Position numbers and translations under genes: made by a program. Positions 37,252-50,494 of a stretch of DNA of 64,000 bases are shown here, in pieces. A model generated the notes under the pieces. The model was not told the DNA's origin and did no database searches. It was given only the letters and a program-made list of their open reading frames with translations. The number at the start of each line of letters is the position of its first letter. Position 1 is the first letter of the stretch. Location: NCBI GenBank assembly GCA_028752905.1, contig JAQNBH010000015.1, forward strand, positions 32,819,529 to 32,883,528, given 5' to 3'. Origin of the DNA: Cladorhizidae sp. MBARI D1340-BT2 (lineage: Eukaryota > Porifera > Demospongiae > Poecilosclerida > Cladorhizidae).

Positions 37252-37988
37252 TCGTCAGATGGTGATAACCAGCCTCATCACTCTGGATTATCTCGGAAGC
37301 GATTGTGGCATGAAGACCAGTGGAAATGTGTGGTTGCCAAAATGAAATACAATCTTTGTAAGACCTATGTCAGCTGCTACTCGAAGAAGGAAGTTCCTTC
37401 TCGAAGATCGGCGAAAAGTGTAATTTGATAAGATTGGAATGGAGATAGTACAAGTTGTATCTGATGAATTTTGGAAAGTAGGTGACTTTAATAGATAAAA
37501 CGAGTACATAAGCAAACTTGTAACTTCACAGGAGGTGAAACATTCACAAGTGAAAGGCAGGCCTTCTAGAAACTTGCATCATTTTACTTCCAAAATACAC
37601 TGCGAACAACAGGTGTTTGAAGTGTGCCGAAAAGCATTTTTTGGAATACATGGTATATCTGAGAAGTGAGTGCGTGCATTGTATTATCTAAAGCAGGTAT
37701 TACAAGTGATGTGGAAGAGGACAAGAGGGTCAAAGGACCCACAGCTTTCATGATAAATGTCGAAGGAAAGAAGCTTGTCAAGAAACACATTAATAGCTTG
37801 GCGACAGTCTCCAGCCATTACAGCCGAGGAAAAAGCCCACATAGGAAATACACACCCACTGCCATGAACATTAGGATTCTCTATGAAGAGTATTGCTGGT
37901 AGTTGCAGGAAAATCACAGGGATGCTGAGGTTGTTTCGAGCAGTTTCTATCGCTGTGTGTTAACTCAGAAGTTTAACATCGGTTTCAG
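37252..37988 (+). pseudogene. Decayed HGISEK / HYSRGK family remnant, A3
   Basis: Same landmarks as the A1 copy, including VCRKAFFGIHGISEK near 37620-37665 and HYSRGKSPHRKY near 37816-37850. It keeps the 9-base piece missing from A1 and A2 (37568-37580), so the frame over that part is better preserved. It is still interrupted upstream, with a stop after KSVI near 37425. Confidence 0.55.
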
Positions 37989-38283
37989 CCTCTGAATAGT
38001 GACTCTCGCAATTTTAGAATCGTGTTGTAGAAGAAGCTGCATTGGCTGCTAGAGAGGGTCTTGCTTAACACTCTCACCGCCCTAAGCACCTTACAAGCGC
38101 AAAACCGAGGACCTTCACCACAAAAAATCATAATAAATCGACCGCATTCGGTTCAATATTTTGCCAAAATACGTGCAAAGGGTTGTTCTACAAAATTAAT
38201 AAGGAACATTTTAATTCAATAGCTCGTAGGCAACTAGGTAAATGAGAGGTCAAAGGTCAAACTTGCAAAACTGGAAGAAAAAA

Positions 38284-38493
38284 ATGTCATTACGATTCGA
38301 CCGAGACAAAGCTTTGGAGCTGCTATTCGACGACGATTTCGCTCTCTTGGACGGTGAATGCAGTGACCAAGGAGTTACAGGGATACAGGAATACCTCGGA
38401 GATGACGCTGTGCTCCCTGAGGACATGACAGATCTCAGGAGAGCAGTTGATTCTGTCGAGTTAGACTGTGGTGATTCAGAAGGGGATCAGTAA
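38284..38493 (+). CDS. Acidic ORF, only intact copy (A3)
   Basis: The 69-codon frame starts MSLRFDRDKALELLFDDDF and is rich in Asp, Glu and Leu. It ends DCGDSEGDQ-stop at 38491-38493, and an upstream in-frame ATG lies at 38242. Acidic N-termini of this style are common in piggyBac-type transposase genes, but no transposase core follows, so that reading is only a guess. A donor-like AAGGTAAGTA lies just after the TAA and an acceptor-like tgacag at about 38690. The other three copies are broken by an 8-base deletion (A1, A4) or a nonsense codon (A2). Confidence 0.35.
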   Translation: MSLRFDRDKALELLFDDDFALLDGECSDQGVTGIQEYLGDDAVLPEDMTDLRRAVDSVELDCGDSEGDQ

Positions 38494-38689
38494 CAAGGTA
38501 AGTAAAGTAGATATAGATAGCTAGAATATTGGAATAAATGTCATTGGCTAAGTAAGGATATACAAAGTAGAGCAATGTTGATAGCTTGAACATTATACCT
38601 AGCTCTAAAGCTAGATAAATATTATTGTTAGTTAACAAGCTCTAGTTTCTGGCTATGGCAATAATATAATATGGTATGTTTCTGTGACA

Positions 38690-39019
38690 GGTTCTGCCTC
38701 AGACTTGGATACTGTAGGCCCAACTGGTTTAGCTTACTCTCCGCAATCTCCACCAGCTTCTTCTCCTATTGTACTCTCCTCCTATACGACCTTCCTCTCT
38801 TCCAATTCCTATTCCAACTTTGCATTCAATGCCAAGACGTGGCCGTGGATGGATCCATTGACCATGTCGTGGACAAGGATATGGATGTGGACAGAGCCCG
38901 ACAATAAGCTCTTGGAGTCATGCTCGCAGACCATCACCTCTTTCTACTGGTCCATCAACTGCACCTGGTCACAATCAAAAAAGATAATGCTATTACAGAT
39001 ATGTATTACAGATAAGTAG
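38690..39019 (+). other. Exon-like Ser/Pro-rich stretch (A3)
   Basis: Follows a tgacag acceptor-like site. One frame is Ser/Pro-rich (SPQSPPASSPIVLSS). A second overlapping frame ends DGSIDHVVDKDMDVDRARQ. Neither is recognised. Copies occur at 2771, 13262 and 62138. Confidence 0.3.
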
Positions 39020-40969
39020 AACATATGTACAGTTTATTTATGAGCCACCATATTTTACCTGAAGATTTATCAGTGCATGGCTACAACTTGGTATGTAAGT
39101 GTTACATAATCTATATCACTATTTATCCAATATTGAAGTAATAAGAGAAAGAACATAAATTATTATAAACATATTCACAATCTGTAGTTTATTCGCTAGG
39201 AGAATGTGGTTGATAAAAAATAAGCAAGCATCAATCAATCTCCTTCAGTGCAAACTGGGCATCTTTGAGTGCAGATTTGTCAACACTACTTTCCACAAGA
39301 CTAGAATTTCTTCATGCACAAGCAGAGTACTACAACTGATTATTGGGGAGAAGTTGCCACACAACAAAGGTTCACCCGTAGCTCAATTTTTTACAAAGGG
39401 TCATTTGTGGGTGGCTTATACCAACCGCCAGCCACCAGTTAACAACCTATGGGCATCAACCACCACTCATAAGGCATAACAATACATCCGCCCTTACAAT
39501 ATTATGCATCACCCACTATATACTCATAGAATCTAAATTCTGAGACAAACTCCAAACCTGCCGAGAGATCCAGACTGAATGATTTTCTGCCTGTTTCCAC
39601 AAACCAACTGCTTCCAAACAGCACAGAAAGAAATGCACCCACTCAATTAACTCCGTGTGAATTGTGTTATTCCAAGGCATGAATTCGCACATGTCACTTC
39701 ACCGATTAGCGGGCAGAAATTGTGGAGAACATATTATATAGCGCTCCATTTATTGATTGGCACTAGTCTAGAACTCACTAAAACAACTTAACCATGATGA
39801 GAAATCCTGGTGATATATACAAACTTCACTCCTGAGGCATCGTACAATAGAAGAATCTAGCGGTGGTATTTCATCTCACACGACACGTGCATGACAAAGA
39901 ATAAATTAAACAAGCTGTCCACATTAGTTGTATCTATATTATATATACATAATTATATAAATATTTGTTTGTCCAATCAAAATAATCAATGATTAATTGT
40001 ACTTCTATTAAGGCCTGTATCTTGCTGCAGAACACATCTGAGAAGTTTTCACTTAATTCGTCAACCAATAAAACACTTCAAAATACATTGTACTAGCAGT
40101 TTAATCAAGCACACTAGGAACTCTCAGTTGACACAATTTAGCTCAAATGACTTTAGCTACATTATCTCTAGTAACACTAACAGCTAGCATTCTAACTTCC
40201 CTTGGTCATAATTTGTCATGAAGAACAAAGTTACTTAAGATCTGAGCTTCTGGAAGCAATTGTTGTTTGGGAATAGCTTATAATTAATTTAATTGGCTGT
40301 CTAACATTAAACAACTAGATTATCATACCTTCTGAGGTTAGATCTGCTTCTTAGAAGAGCAGGAGGCAAAAAGAAGATTGTGTTTGTTACCATTCTGATC
40401 AGGATACAAATGATTAGTTTTTCTGAGTGAAGAATGGGTGTAACACTAATATGCATTAAGTTGCCTATGAGCTATTCAAAATACCACATCAACACTAGGG
40501 TAAATAGCTAAAGTCTGAAGTCACATTGATCTGTTACTTGTTAGTTACTACCATTCTAGTAATTTTTTTACTGTATTGCTGTTTCTTTGCAAACACACTC
40601 AGTTCTACAGGCTTTTGTGGTGTAGAAATGTTTAAGCTCTCAGTTATCCTCTGGAATATGTTGTAGCTGAATCTCTATGATCCATAATATACTATTACGA
40701 GAAGCTTGTGTGTGTGTGTGTGTGCGTGTAAATTTAAATTACTAATCTTTGTATCTCAATAGACCTAATGTATAATATTTAAGTGGAGAGAAAGAGGCTT
40801 ACTAACATACTTTAGCTCTATTTGCGAGATAATCTAGCTAGTTACACATAAACTGATCGACTTCAAAATCAATGTTAAGTGTCTATTATTTTTTATGGAC
40901 TTCATCGATAGCCGTCATCCACCTTCGAGAAACTTGCTTAGGTTCAGGTTATGTGGAGCTCTGACATAT

Positions 40970-42890
40970 TATATTAAATGATATATAATATATCACCCAA
41001 AAGTTCATTAGAATCACATATTCTGTATATTTTTAGAAGGGCAAGAAAATAGAAATTTTATTCCTACTTGCATAATGTGTAATAATAATTGTACACAGTC
41101 TAAAATGCAACAAATTAGTATATCAACTCAATTCTTTGATTTTTTAAATCTATTGTTAATTATCTACATTGTGTTTAATAATATTTCGCATAATAAAGTG
41201 TGCTTGTGAGATTAGTTGAAATGTATGGCAATAGAGTTGGTATGGAATGGAGAAAACAATAGTGGTATGGTGTAACAGCCCAAAGATGAAAATGGCATGG
41301 ACATGGTTTGTAATCGGTAATGTCATGTTAAATGTAGAATAACGACTAGAGGATCACCTAGTTATGTCCTTAGACATCAGGATTTAGATCCTGTGAAGGC
41401 CTATACATGCACAAATTGATGTGAGAGTAATGGCTTCACTTTGGACTGAATATTCTATATTCCTAAATGACAGATGCTCATTAGATACCTATGGCACTCT
41501 TGCCATTCATTTCTGTATTTAATTATAGCTACTGGGCCAGCACCAGACATGGATATAAGTTAAAGTCAATAGTGTCTGGTAAAAGGGTAAAAAATGGCTA
41601 TCGAAGAATCCTGGCCCACTCAGACATAGATTTCTAGACATTCATTGGAGTATTCATGCAAATGTGGAATCCAATGCGAGCCCAGGCAAGTCTCAATCAA
41701 ATAAAACCTTGTGGCATTTAATATTTATGAGATATATAAAGGAGGGTTCAGTCATTACAGTAACTAGCAGGGAAAGGATATACGGAATCAAAACACATAA
41801 TCTCAATGCCCACTTGGTTGTTTCCCATTGACCTGCACATGTGCTTCAAAATCTTAGCCTCCTACTTCACTGTTGGCATTGGCATCCATCCCACTTATAT
41901 CTAGGACTCCACATAATGCCCTGTGTATATACGACATCATCCCTACCCACAACTGGTATCTTCATTCTGATGAAGAGGAGTATTATCAGGGTTGTCCACT
42001 GCCACACAAGTTTATTGTCCACAACTGGAAACATAAGTTACCCTATAATAACACCAGGCTTCAGTTTGTCACCGACTATGGAACCACTTCCTCAGAAAAT
42101 AATGGAAAAGCTTTGGTCAGACCAGTTAATTGAAATGAAGTCCATTTCAACAGACAAAGAGTTCTGGCAATTCCATGAGGTGCTGCCCGAACATTATCAG
42201 ATGTTGATGGACCTAACCACCACAAAAGGTCACATGTATGTTTCATGTACATGGAATTTCACTGTCTTAACGCTCTGACACAATCATGTCCACTTTACAT
42301 GGACTTGACTTAAAATATCCTTGTTGATACACCATGTTGGATGTATTTAGAAGATGTATTAATTATAAAAATTTCCACCTTGGTCTTCCATGCTCTGAAA
42401 TGGATCTCTTGAGCAATTCTCCAATTCTGCTCAAATGTGTCACAGTAGTTTTTCATACTGGCATGTGCTATTTCTTCAATAGAGGTTGACGGAAGATATG
42501 GTACAGAACAGCAGTAGTTGCCATCAGAGATGATCTCTCTGAATTTCTAAGGGTTTTTAAAGGACACTACAGCACCACCAAGTTTGACGCCATTTGATTC
42601 CACATGCTTCAGGCCATAAGTTTGTCAAGTACTTCACTGCCACTCCATGTCCATTTGATGGTACTTGAATGGATAGGCAAAATGCTGGGGCAGAGGGACG
42701 ACCATTACCTCCCGACTGCTTTCCTCATGTGACTGTCTGGAATAAGAAAACAAATGGAGTGTAGAAGCATTACCTGAAACCTAAGGAAGTTTGTCGATGG
42801 TGGATAATTCCAATGGTATCTATCAAAAATAACAATAGACATGATTTTGAGCTTGAACAGCTTATGTGTAGCTAGACAGATTATCTTGCT
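40970..42890 (+). repeat. Diverged repeat D, copy 1 of B2
   Basis: B2 counterpart of 15565-17480, including the roughly 460-base extra segment (about 42133-42590). That insertion therefore predates the tandem duplication. The conserved-frame fragment lies at about 41944-42133. Confidence 0.7.
41944..42133 (+). pseudogene. Conserved-frame fragment, D copy 1 of B2
   Basis: Same frame and stop as 16506-16718, starting at the HNWYLHSDEEEYYQG segment. A 2-base difference just upstream changes the preceding frame relative to B1, so conservation begins only about here. Confidence 0.35.
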
Positions 42891-43044
42891 AGATGGAGCT
42901 AAATGATGATAGTAAGCCCCTCTCTCAACCCTCACGTGTTATACATTAAGCAATTATGGATATACTGGAATTGTTCTTCTGCACTCCTGTCTTGCTATTC
43001 CATAGGGATGTACAGTATTGATTAACCTTTCCTTAGGGAGAGAG

Positions 43045-44600
43045 TGGAGAGAGGTGGGAGTGTAGCTTTGGAGTCATAATTTGATTTATTTTTGTTGATG
43101 TCAAAAAGATTGTGTCTTTCAGGAATGAAGGGAATCCTACTGGTTCTAGCCAATTAATATTTAGGACCTGGAATCAGTTCTCATGGTGAGGACGTGCATA
43201 GATATGTTATTCAAGCATGAATGTTGTTTAGATGAGAACACTTTCATGCTTAAGTTTCTTTGCACCTTACAGTTTCGAAAATACCACTTCAGTAGTGATA
43301 TATGCACTACCCACGAATGGAGGATGCTGGTTCTCCCAAAGTTAAAATTTGATTTTGTAATATTAGACTCTATTGTCACTGTTGATTAGGATCCAGGTAT
43401 CCTAGTCAGGAGTGATGTGGCAGAATTTCTCGTTTGCAGTTCATCTAATCAGTTGCTTGATTAACTACAAAGCTATTTGGTTTGAATGGGTGAGGTTGAT
43501 ATTAAATAATGAATTATCTCCCAATTTGATATTAATGGGGAGGTATCTTTACCATTGGATGCATAGGTGAAAACTTCATTAATTATTATGCTGGCCACAC
43601 TCAGAATCCCAACCTAGTATGTACTTAGAATAGAAGCCACGGGGAATACAAATCTTTGGTACAGAACTGATTTTGTTATAGAAAACAAGTTATGAACTTT
43701 CAATGGCTGGAGAATTTGGAAGATGGATGGATAGCTATTGAAATGCTGTTCTTTTGTATCCCAGACTGAAGTCCTGTCGACCGTTTGGATTTAGCTCAGA
43801 GAGATAGTGTTGTGGTGAGGAGTGATTAACACTGATGAGGATGGGGCCAGGTTAAAACTGATTTATTACTCACCTGGATAGTGCCATGTTGCTGACACAC
43901 CTCCACCAGGCTATCAGTATTTTTGTTGGGTCACCCAATGATTTTAGTTGATGCAACATACAAGTTAAAGAGAAGAAAATGATCGAAGCCCAGTTCTGTG
44001 TGTAGATGTCCCCCAAGTTCCTGTGTTGGCTATTTAAGTAAGATTGCACAGCACAAGTGGAAGTACTGCAGGAATGTTGTGCTTCTGAAGAGCAATTGTC
44101 AGTGACTTAAAATTATTGGTATGCCAAACTTGCACTTTGATTATATGACATTGGAGAATAGTGGTGGGGCTAAATATTTCAACTGTTGTGCAGTCGTACA
44201 TGGTTGATTTAACATACATTGATATGCGAGCGCACTCATTCCTGTTAACCAAGCCAGGGCAGCGGTCCATTCCTTCATAAACGAGCTAAGATTATAGTAA
44301 GAGGATCAAGAATCCTAGTTTGGCTATATATATTATGGAACACTTCTTGCTTATAGGTTCATGTTGAGTTACAGAATAACTAGGATTGTTGGCTGGATGC
44401 GTCATTGGTTAGGGAAGTATTAAAACAGAAGATTAACTGAGAAGAGTACAGTTTGGTAGTAGAAAAATCTTATGCAATTAGAATTCATAATGGTGTTTAA
44501 AAGGGATGACGGAGGTGAATAAGGAATAGCAGCTTCAACTTATTGGTCATCTGTAACTTTACAAGGATGTATCAAGTGGAAATCAGTTGAAGGGCTATTC
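43045..44600 (-). repeat. Repeat x, inverted (B2)
   Basis: B2 counterpart of 17630-19185, forming the left arm of the second mirror-like region whose right arm is 52400-54640. No gene seen. Confidence 0.75.
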
Positions 44601-44859
44601 TACCATTAGACAAATACAGATACAAAATCCAGGAGACAGCATGGTAATATTTCTAACCCATAATGAGTATTCGATTATTAAAGCAACCACATTTGCCAAA
44701 ATTCTCTTCTAAGAACTAATGAGGTATTCTGAGTTGCACTCATGCACATACAATGGTAAATCCCGCTTTCAATATATACATATAATATATATAAAGTGCT
44801 TTGTTGTATAAATTATAGTTAATAGTCTAGTTGTAACCTTATTAGGAAATAGTTTTAAT

Positions 44860-45800
44860 GATTCAGTTTGTGCATTACTGTTAGTGGGTTTTGGGGGGAA
44901 ATTGAATTGCGTTTTAATCGTAACCATGTTTTGTGAAAATCTGCTCCGACCTTTAGATCAATGATGAAAGCATCTGTACTAACTACCACTTTCTGTCATC
45001 TTATTTCTCCAGACAATATTTTAAACCAATCATTAGACCTACTACACTCCCTAACTCTTACCCTGGCCCTAATGCCAGCTTAAGACATGTTCCTTTTTAA
45101 ATAATATTATCATAAAGCAAACTAGGATAGTGTCAGGAAAAAGTGACCCAGGATGTTGTCCACATGTTGAATCACAATCTGATATGTCATTAGTAGAGTA
45201 GTATTTTCTTAAATAATGTAGTTTTTGACATACTGTATCTCTGTCAACAAACATTTGTTAACAGTTAATTGATATTCCTTCCTCAAAGAAATGTCTGGTA
45301 GTCAAAACGGTGTAAAGAATTATCACACATAAATTTGCCTTCAGCCAGTAGAGAAGAACGTCTTCAAAAGTGCAATAGAATATATCAGTGTGATCACCCA
45401 GCTCAGGTATTTGTCAATATCTACCATTACTCTATTCATGCCACACAAATACATGTTGCTGAAAACAATATAACAGAATCCTTGAAATCTGGCTGATCCA
45501 TGGCCGACAAAGTGGAAGGACTAAGGCATACCTATATCTAGTTGCTCATACATGCTGCTTCCATTAGGTCAACACTCATCTGGACCAGACCTTACTACTC
45601 TATGTGACCATGGGCCTTATCATCACAGAGCCAAAAAAAATCGTTTTCCAAAATGACAATGTGGAAGAACCCATCATGGTGGTTCATAGGTCATAATCTT
45701 AAACCTTGGGCCTGCCCCTTTGTTAAAGGTAGAGCACTCTCCCTATAAAACATACTAATATGGAAAGATTGCATGATCAGACAAAGAATATTGCTTGCTG
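44860..45800 (+). repeat. Repeat y, plus orientation (B2)
   Basis: Counterpart of 19440-20380, lying just upstream of the plus-strand cysteine-rich pseudogene and mirrored by 52400-53400. Confidence 0.7.
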
Positions 45801-45881
45801 CTTTGCTGAATTTCTAGGGGAATGCTAGGGAACTAACTGTCAGGAAGTCCACTACGATTTCCTGTTTCTGAATTTGTAGAG

Positions 45882-45888
45882 TATATAA
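45882..45888 (+). promoter_or_regulatory. TATA box of plus-strand cysteine-rich pseudogene (B2)
   Basis: TATATAA, 75 bases before the position of the lost start codon at 45963, as in B1. Confidence 0.55.
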
Positions 45889-45962
45889 GATAGAGAGGAA
45901 TGGCTCATAGAGATCACAATCTACTACCATCTTAAACTTACCTAAATTGCAGAATACTCAAT

Positions 45963-46592
45963 AGGTTCAGTACTAAACTTGGCCAAGTCATTCTCTTCAT
46001 AATCATTTCAGTGCAGTTTACTGCACAATCACCCCTCTATCGGTGACAGGTGAACGATGAAGGATCCTTTATATATGACAGCTGTCCTCAAAATAGAGTT
46101 GAAAAGTGTAATAAATCCAGTATTGATCATTGCGCATCTTTGGGAGAAGCATTTCAAAACAGAACACAAGGCGGTTTGTCATTAGACACTCCCCAGCATG
46201 TCTTCAGTATGTTTGATCTCTTCTATTCTGGCATTCTAAGAGGTGAGAGAGCACCAACACACACACCAATCAATGCTACCATAGAGTAAAAAGAGAGAAT
46301 AGCAAATATAAGATGTCGTGACTTACTCAGCAGTATCAAGTTGCCAATGAAGGATTCGGGGTCATGTCGCTGGAGGTACTCATGCAAATACAATCACAAC
46401 CACTTCCCTAGTTTTCTTATCCAAGCTGAACATCAAACAAAACCAGAGACTCCAGAGACAGTTGAGTGCACACTTCTTAAAGTCCGAGATTTGATGTTTG
46501 TGAGAACTGTTTGCCAATTTGATCGTAGTCGATCTCATTGTTGCCCTTGTGAAGGTGAAAAGATCATCACAGGTTACAAGTCGAACTCGTAA
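45963..46592 (+). pseudogene. Secreted cysteine-rich protein, multiply broken copy (B2)
   Basis: Again exactly 630 bases. The start codon is AGG instead of ATG (45963-45965). The TGA at codon 28 (46044-46046) is shared with the B1 plus copy, and a further TAA at 46287-46289 replaces GAA. No indels. The shared TGA must predate duplication of the unit, while the start loss and TAA are later, private changes. All ten cysteine codons remain. Confidence 0.75.
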
Positions 46593-46694
46593 CACTAATT
46601 TATTTCAATTGCCATTCTCAATCTGCAAACTAAGTAGTTTTCTTAAACTATATTATTATTCATGACCAAATTGATGTTCATTGGGAGAAATAGA

Positions 46695-48030
46695 TATTAT
46701 ATTAAATAATGTATAATATAACACCATAAATGACAATAGTATTACATATACTGCAAAATGTTAGACGGGCAAGAAAACAGAAATTCCATTCCGAGTCTCA
46801 CTATGTGTAATAATAGTTGTACACAATCTAAAATGCATATGACAACTCAATTCATTGAAATATTACTCCATTGTAATAATTTATCTATTATTAATAATCT
46901 ACAATGTGTTTACTAATATTTAGCATAATAATGGGTGCTTTAGAAATTAGTTGAAATGTGTGGAAGTAGAATAGAGATGAGGAAGGGAGAAAACAACATA
47001 GGACTAGTAGTGTTATCAGCACAAACAGGAAAATGGCATGGACATGATTTATAATCAGTAATGTCATGTTTAAAAGAAGAATCACAACTATTACTCCTTA
47101 GATGCCAAGAGTTAGACTAAGCTTTACCTGTGCAAATTAATATGAGAGAAATAGTTTCACAATAGACTGTAAATGTTATATATTCCTAAATGACAGATGG
47201 TCCATTAAACACCTATGGCATTATATAAATTTTGCCACTCTTTTCTGTACTTAATTATAATTACAGGGCCAGCACATCAGACATGGACATAAGTGTGAGG
47301 CAGTAGTTTCTCGTTAAAGGTTTAAGAATGACTATAAATGTGCCCTGTAATATCCCACTCAGACATAAATAAGATTCAAGCTCTATAGACATGCATTGGA
47401 GTGTTCATGCAAATGTGTGATGCAACATGGGTCCAGGAAAGTCCGAAGAAAATAAAATCTTGTGGCATTTAATATTAATGAGGTATATAGAGGATGGGTC
47501 AGTCATTATAGTCACTAGCAGGAAAAGGATAAAGACTCTGAATCGAATCATATAATCACACTGCTCATTTGGTTGTGTCCCACTAGTCCAGCGCACGTGC
47601 TTAAACAATCTCACCTCCCAATCGGCATTGGTGTACATCCCATAAGGACTCAACATGATGCTTAGTGTACAACAACAACATCCATACTGGTATCTTCACC
47701 TTGACCAACAGGAGTATTATAAGGATGGTCCACTGCTACGCAAGCTTATTTTCCACAATCGAAACCACAAGTACCGCACCAGGTTTAAGTTTGTCACTGG
47801 CTATGGAACAACTTCCTCAGAAAATGGTAGAAAGGATTCGGTCCAGCCATTTATTGAAATCACCATTTGATTCCACATTCAGGCCCTAAGTTGGGCAAGT
47901 TCTTCACTGCCAACCGTGTCCATGGGATTGCATTTTAATGGACAGACAAAATGCTGAGGCAGAAGGGTAACCACTACTAACTGACTGCTTTTCCCATATC
48001 ATGCACTGCTGGAATACAAAAACAACCCAT
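46695..48030 (+). repeat. Diverged repeat D, copy 2 of B2
   Basis: Counterpart of 21345-22680. It contains the conserved-frame fragment at 47655-47870, whose stop is displaced by a 2-base deletion near 47849. Confidence 0.7.
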
Positions 48031-50020
48031 GGTTGAATTTCTATCTCCAATATGTGGTGATGTAGTCATTAAAGGAAACTGTAAATAGATGACATTGTGG
48101 AATATTTAATGTCTACAAGTGGTTTGTCTTCTTTCAGCCATTCTTGATATCATTTACTGTTCGTTAGGTTTGAGAATCGCAGGTAAGCAAAAGATGGATC
48201 AGAAAGCATATCATGCAGCAAGAAACACACTCGAGAGCAAGCCACGAATGTCCATCCTAGAGAAAACTCTTTTCTGCCAAACTTAATTACTAGAAATGAA
48301 TGTAAGGCATTGTGAGACTAGCAAAGCTGCATAAAAAATCTATTTTAAATTTACATCATATTACTCTCTAAGTATTTTACTATTCCGAGCATAGCTGCAG
48401 GCTTATAATACAACTGATTCCCGATCTGTAAATTATTGATGTCATTAGATTGGATTGTACTATGAACAGCAGTATATTCCTCACAGTTTTCAAGGTCAAT
48501 ATTGATCGTAATGATCATTTTCATTTTGAAACTCGTCCATGACCAGCATTTTCATTATAGCAAAATGTATCTACAACTAGAGTTTGAGATGAATAGAGTG
48601 AGTGGCTAAGTCAGAATGAAACTTCACCCGAGCCTAAAGAAGCTTCTCTATCTTGGGCTGCTGGGTTTCTCATGATTTTTTTATAAAACTCAAATTTCAT
48701 TTCTTGGTTCTGCTGTTTAAGAAACATTCTCTGACACTTCTCTCTCTCTCTCTACTTTTCTGAAGTCTATTTTCATTACCAAAACAAACAGCTAGATGTT
48801 CTGCTTAAAAAGATTGTGATTCTTCAGCTGTGCCATGTATTAATGTTATTAGTAGGCACATGCACATTCCAAATTATTCACACCACCATAGCAAGACGGT
48901 GCTAAATCTGTGTACATTGGTGAGTGCTGTAGGAAAAGATCCCAGACCAGTGCAGATGCCTATGGTTCATGGCAATAGCATTCTCGTAGCACTCTCAAGT
49001 CAAAAGTTAGTTAGTAAAACATAACAAGTAGCGTAGCTCAAGCTAACCTAAACAGTGGGTGCTCAGTAATTATTCTGATGATTTATTTCTTTTGATCATG
49101 CCTAGTACAATGCAGTAGGTGTAGCTACAGATGAGGTTTTTTGCTATAGCTTTCTCACAACTATCTGCAGCGCTCCTTGTATATAGTGTGTGTCACACTT
49201 TAGTATCATTTCAAGCTTATAGAAATCTTCATGTTTACTTTTATGGTGCTCCTCTCCTTGTATAAGCATGGACAGATGGAGTGTAGATGCTTTACCTGAA
49301 CATAAGGAAGTTTCTCGATGGTGGATGATGTCAATGCTAGTTAGCAAAGATGTGTATAAAAATAATAGAGATATGATTGATTTTTAACAGTAATAATTTA
49401 TGTCTAGCTAGCTAGATTATCTTGCTAGATAGAGCTAAATTATGATAGTAAGCCCATCTCATCTCTCAAGTGTTGTACATTAGGAATATTAGATTGGTAG
49501 TTCAGGGTAATATTATTTTACACCCACACACATTCACACATATATTTAACGTAATATCATGCCAGAATACTGAGATTCAGCCACATTATATTCCAGAAGA
49601 TAACTGACAGTCTAAGCATTTGTACACCCCAAAAGCATGTCTATAGCCTTTAGTATTAAATAAGTTTGCCATAGAAACAGTTTTAGCAATATAGAAAAGA
49701 AATTGCACGCTGGGTATTTAACAGATCAATGGTGCTTCTCTTTAGCTATTTACCGTAGGGTTAATGTGGTATATATTCATCAACGAATAGAAAATCTTGC
49801 ATGTAGACAACTTAGTGCATCCTAGCGTCACGCAAATTCTTCTCTCAGGAAAATTTATAATTCATGTCCAGATCGGAGTGGTAACCAACATAATCATATT
49901 GTTGCATCTTGCTCATCCAAGAAGCAGAACTATCACAGAATGTATGATGACCTAGTTGTTTAGTGTTAGATAACCAACTTAAAACTGAGCTATCCGCAAC
50001 AAACAATTCCTTTCAGAACC

Positions 50021-50494
50021 TCAGATTGTGAGTCCTAAGTTATTTTGTTCTTCATGAAAATTATATTTAGCAAGCTCTAATGAAATGCTAGCTGTTAGTT
50101 TTACTAGAGCTAAATTCATTCTATCTAAATTGTGCCAACTGAGAGTACATTGACAGCAATAGTAAATATGATGAACAACTGCTATAGTGATAATTTTCAT
50201 CTTGTCTGTAAATGCACTTGTATATGTTCTGAACCAAGTGTGAGTGGAGGAGTGGTTTGACAACTGCAAAATAGGGGAGGTGAAAACTGTTGAGGAAAGG
50301 TAGTTTGTTCTTTGGATGGTCAAAGAAACTCCACTGCCACTGGCATACTTGTAAACTAAAATTTCAAGTGAAGCATTGGCTGTTGATGTTTTCCTCTGCA
50401 AAGACTGTTGATGTTTTTCTCTGCAAAAATGCAGATAGCCATAGAAGTCATTGTCAGTGTCATCACCTGGGGGTGCATCGAAGCACTCGACCAA
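50021..50494 (-). other. 157-residue minus-strand ORF with GDDTDNDFYGYLHF segment (B2)
   Basis: The frame opens MVECFDAPPGDDTDN and runs through the tandem duplication and a Ser/Thr-rich part, then across a deletion junction near 50236 into sequence that is inverted repeat m. The second half is therefore probably not ancestral coding sequence. Only the first 85 or so residues could be a former exon. Not recognised. Confidence 0.25.

Larger units (their letters stand above)
35870..40459 (+). repeat. Tandem unit block A, copy 3
   Basis: Full A block contiguous with B2. It shows the least damaged form of the acidic ORF. Sequence from about 39030 to 40459 shows no gene. Confidence 0.9.
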
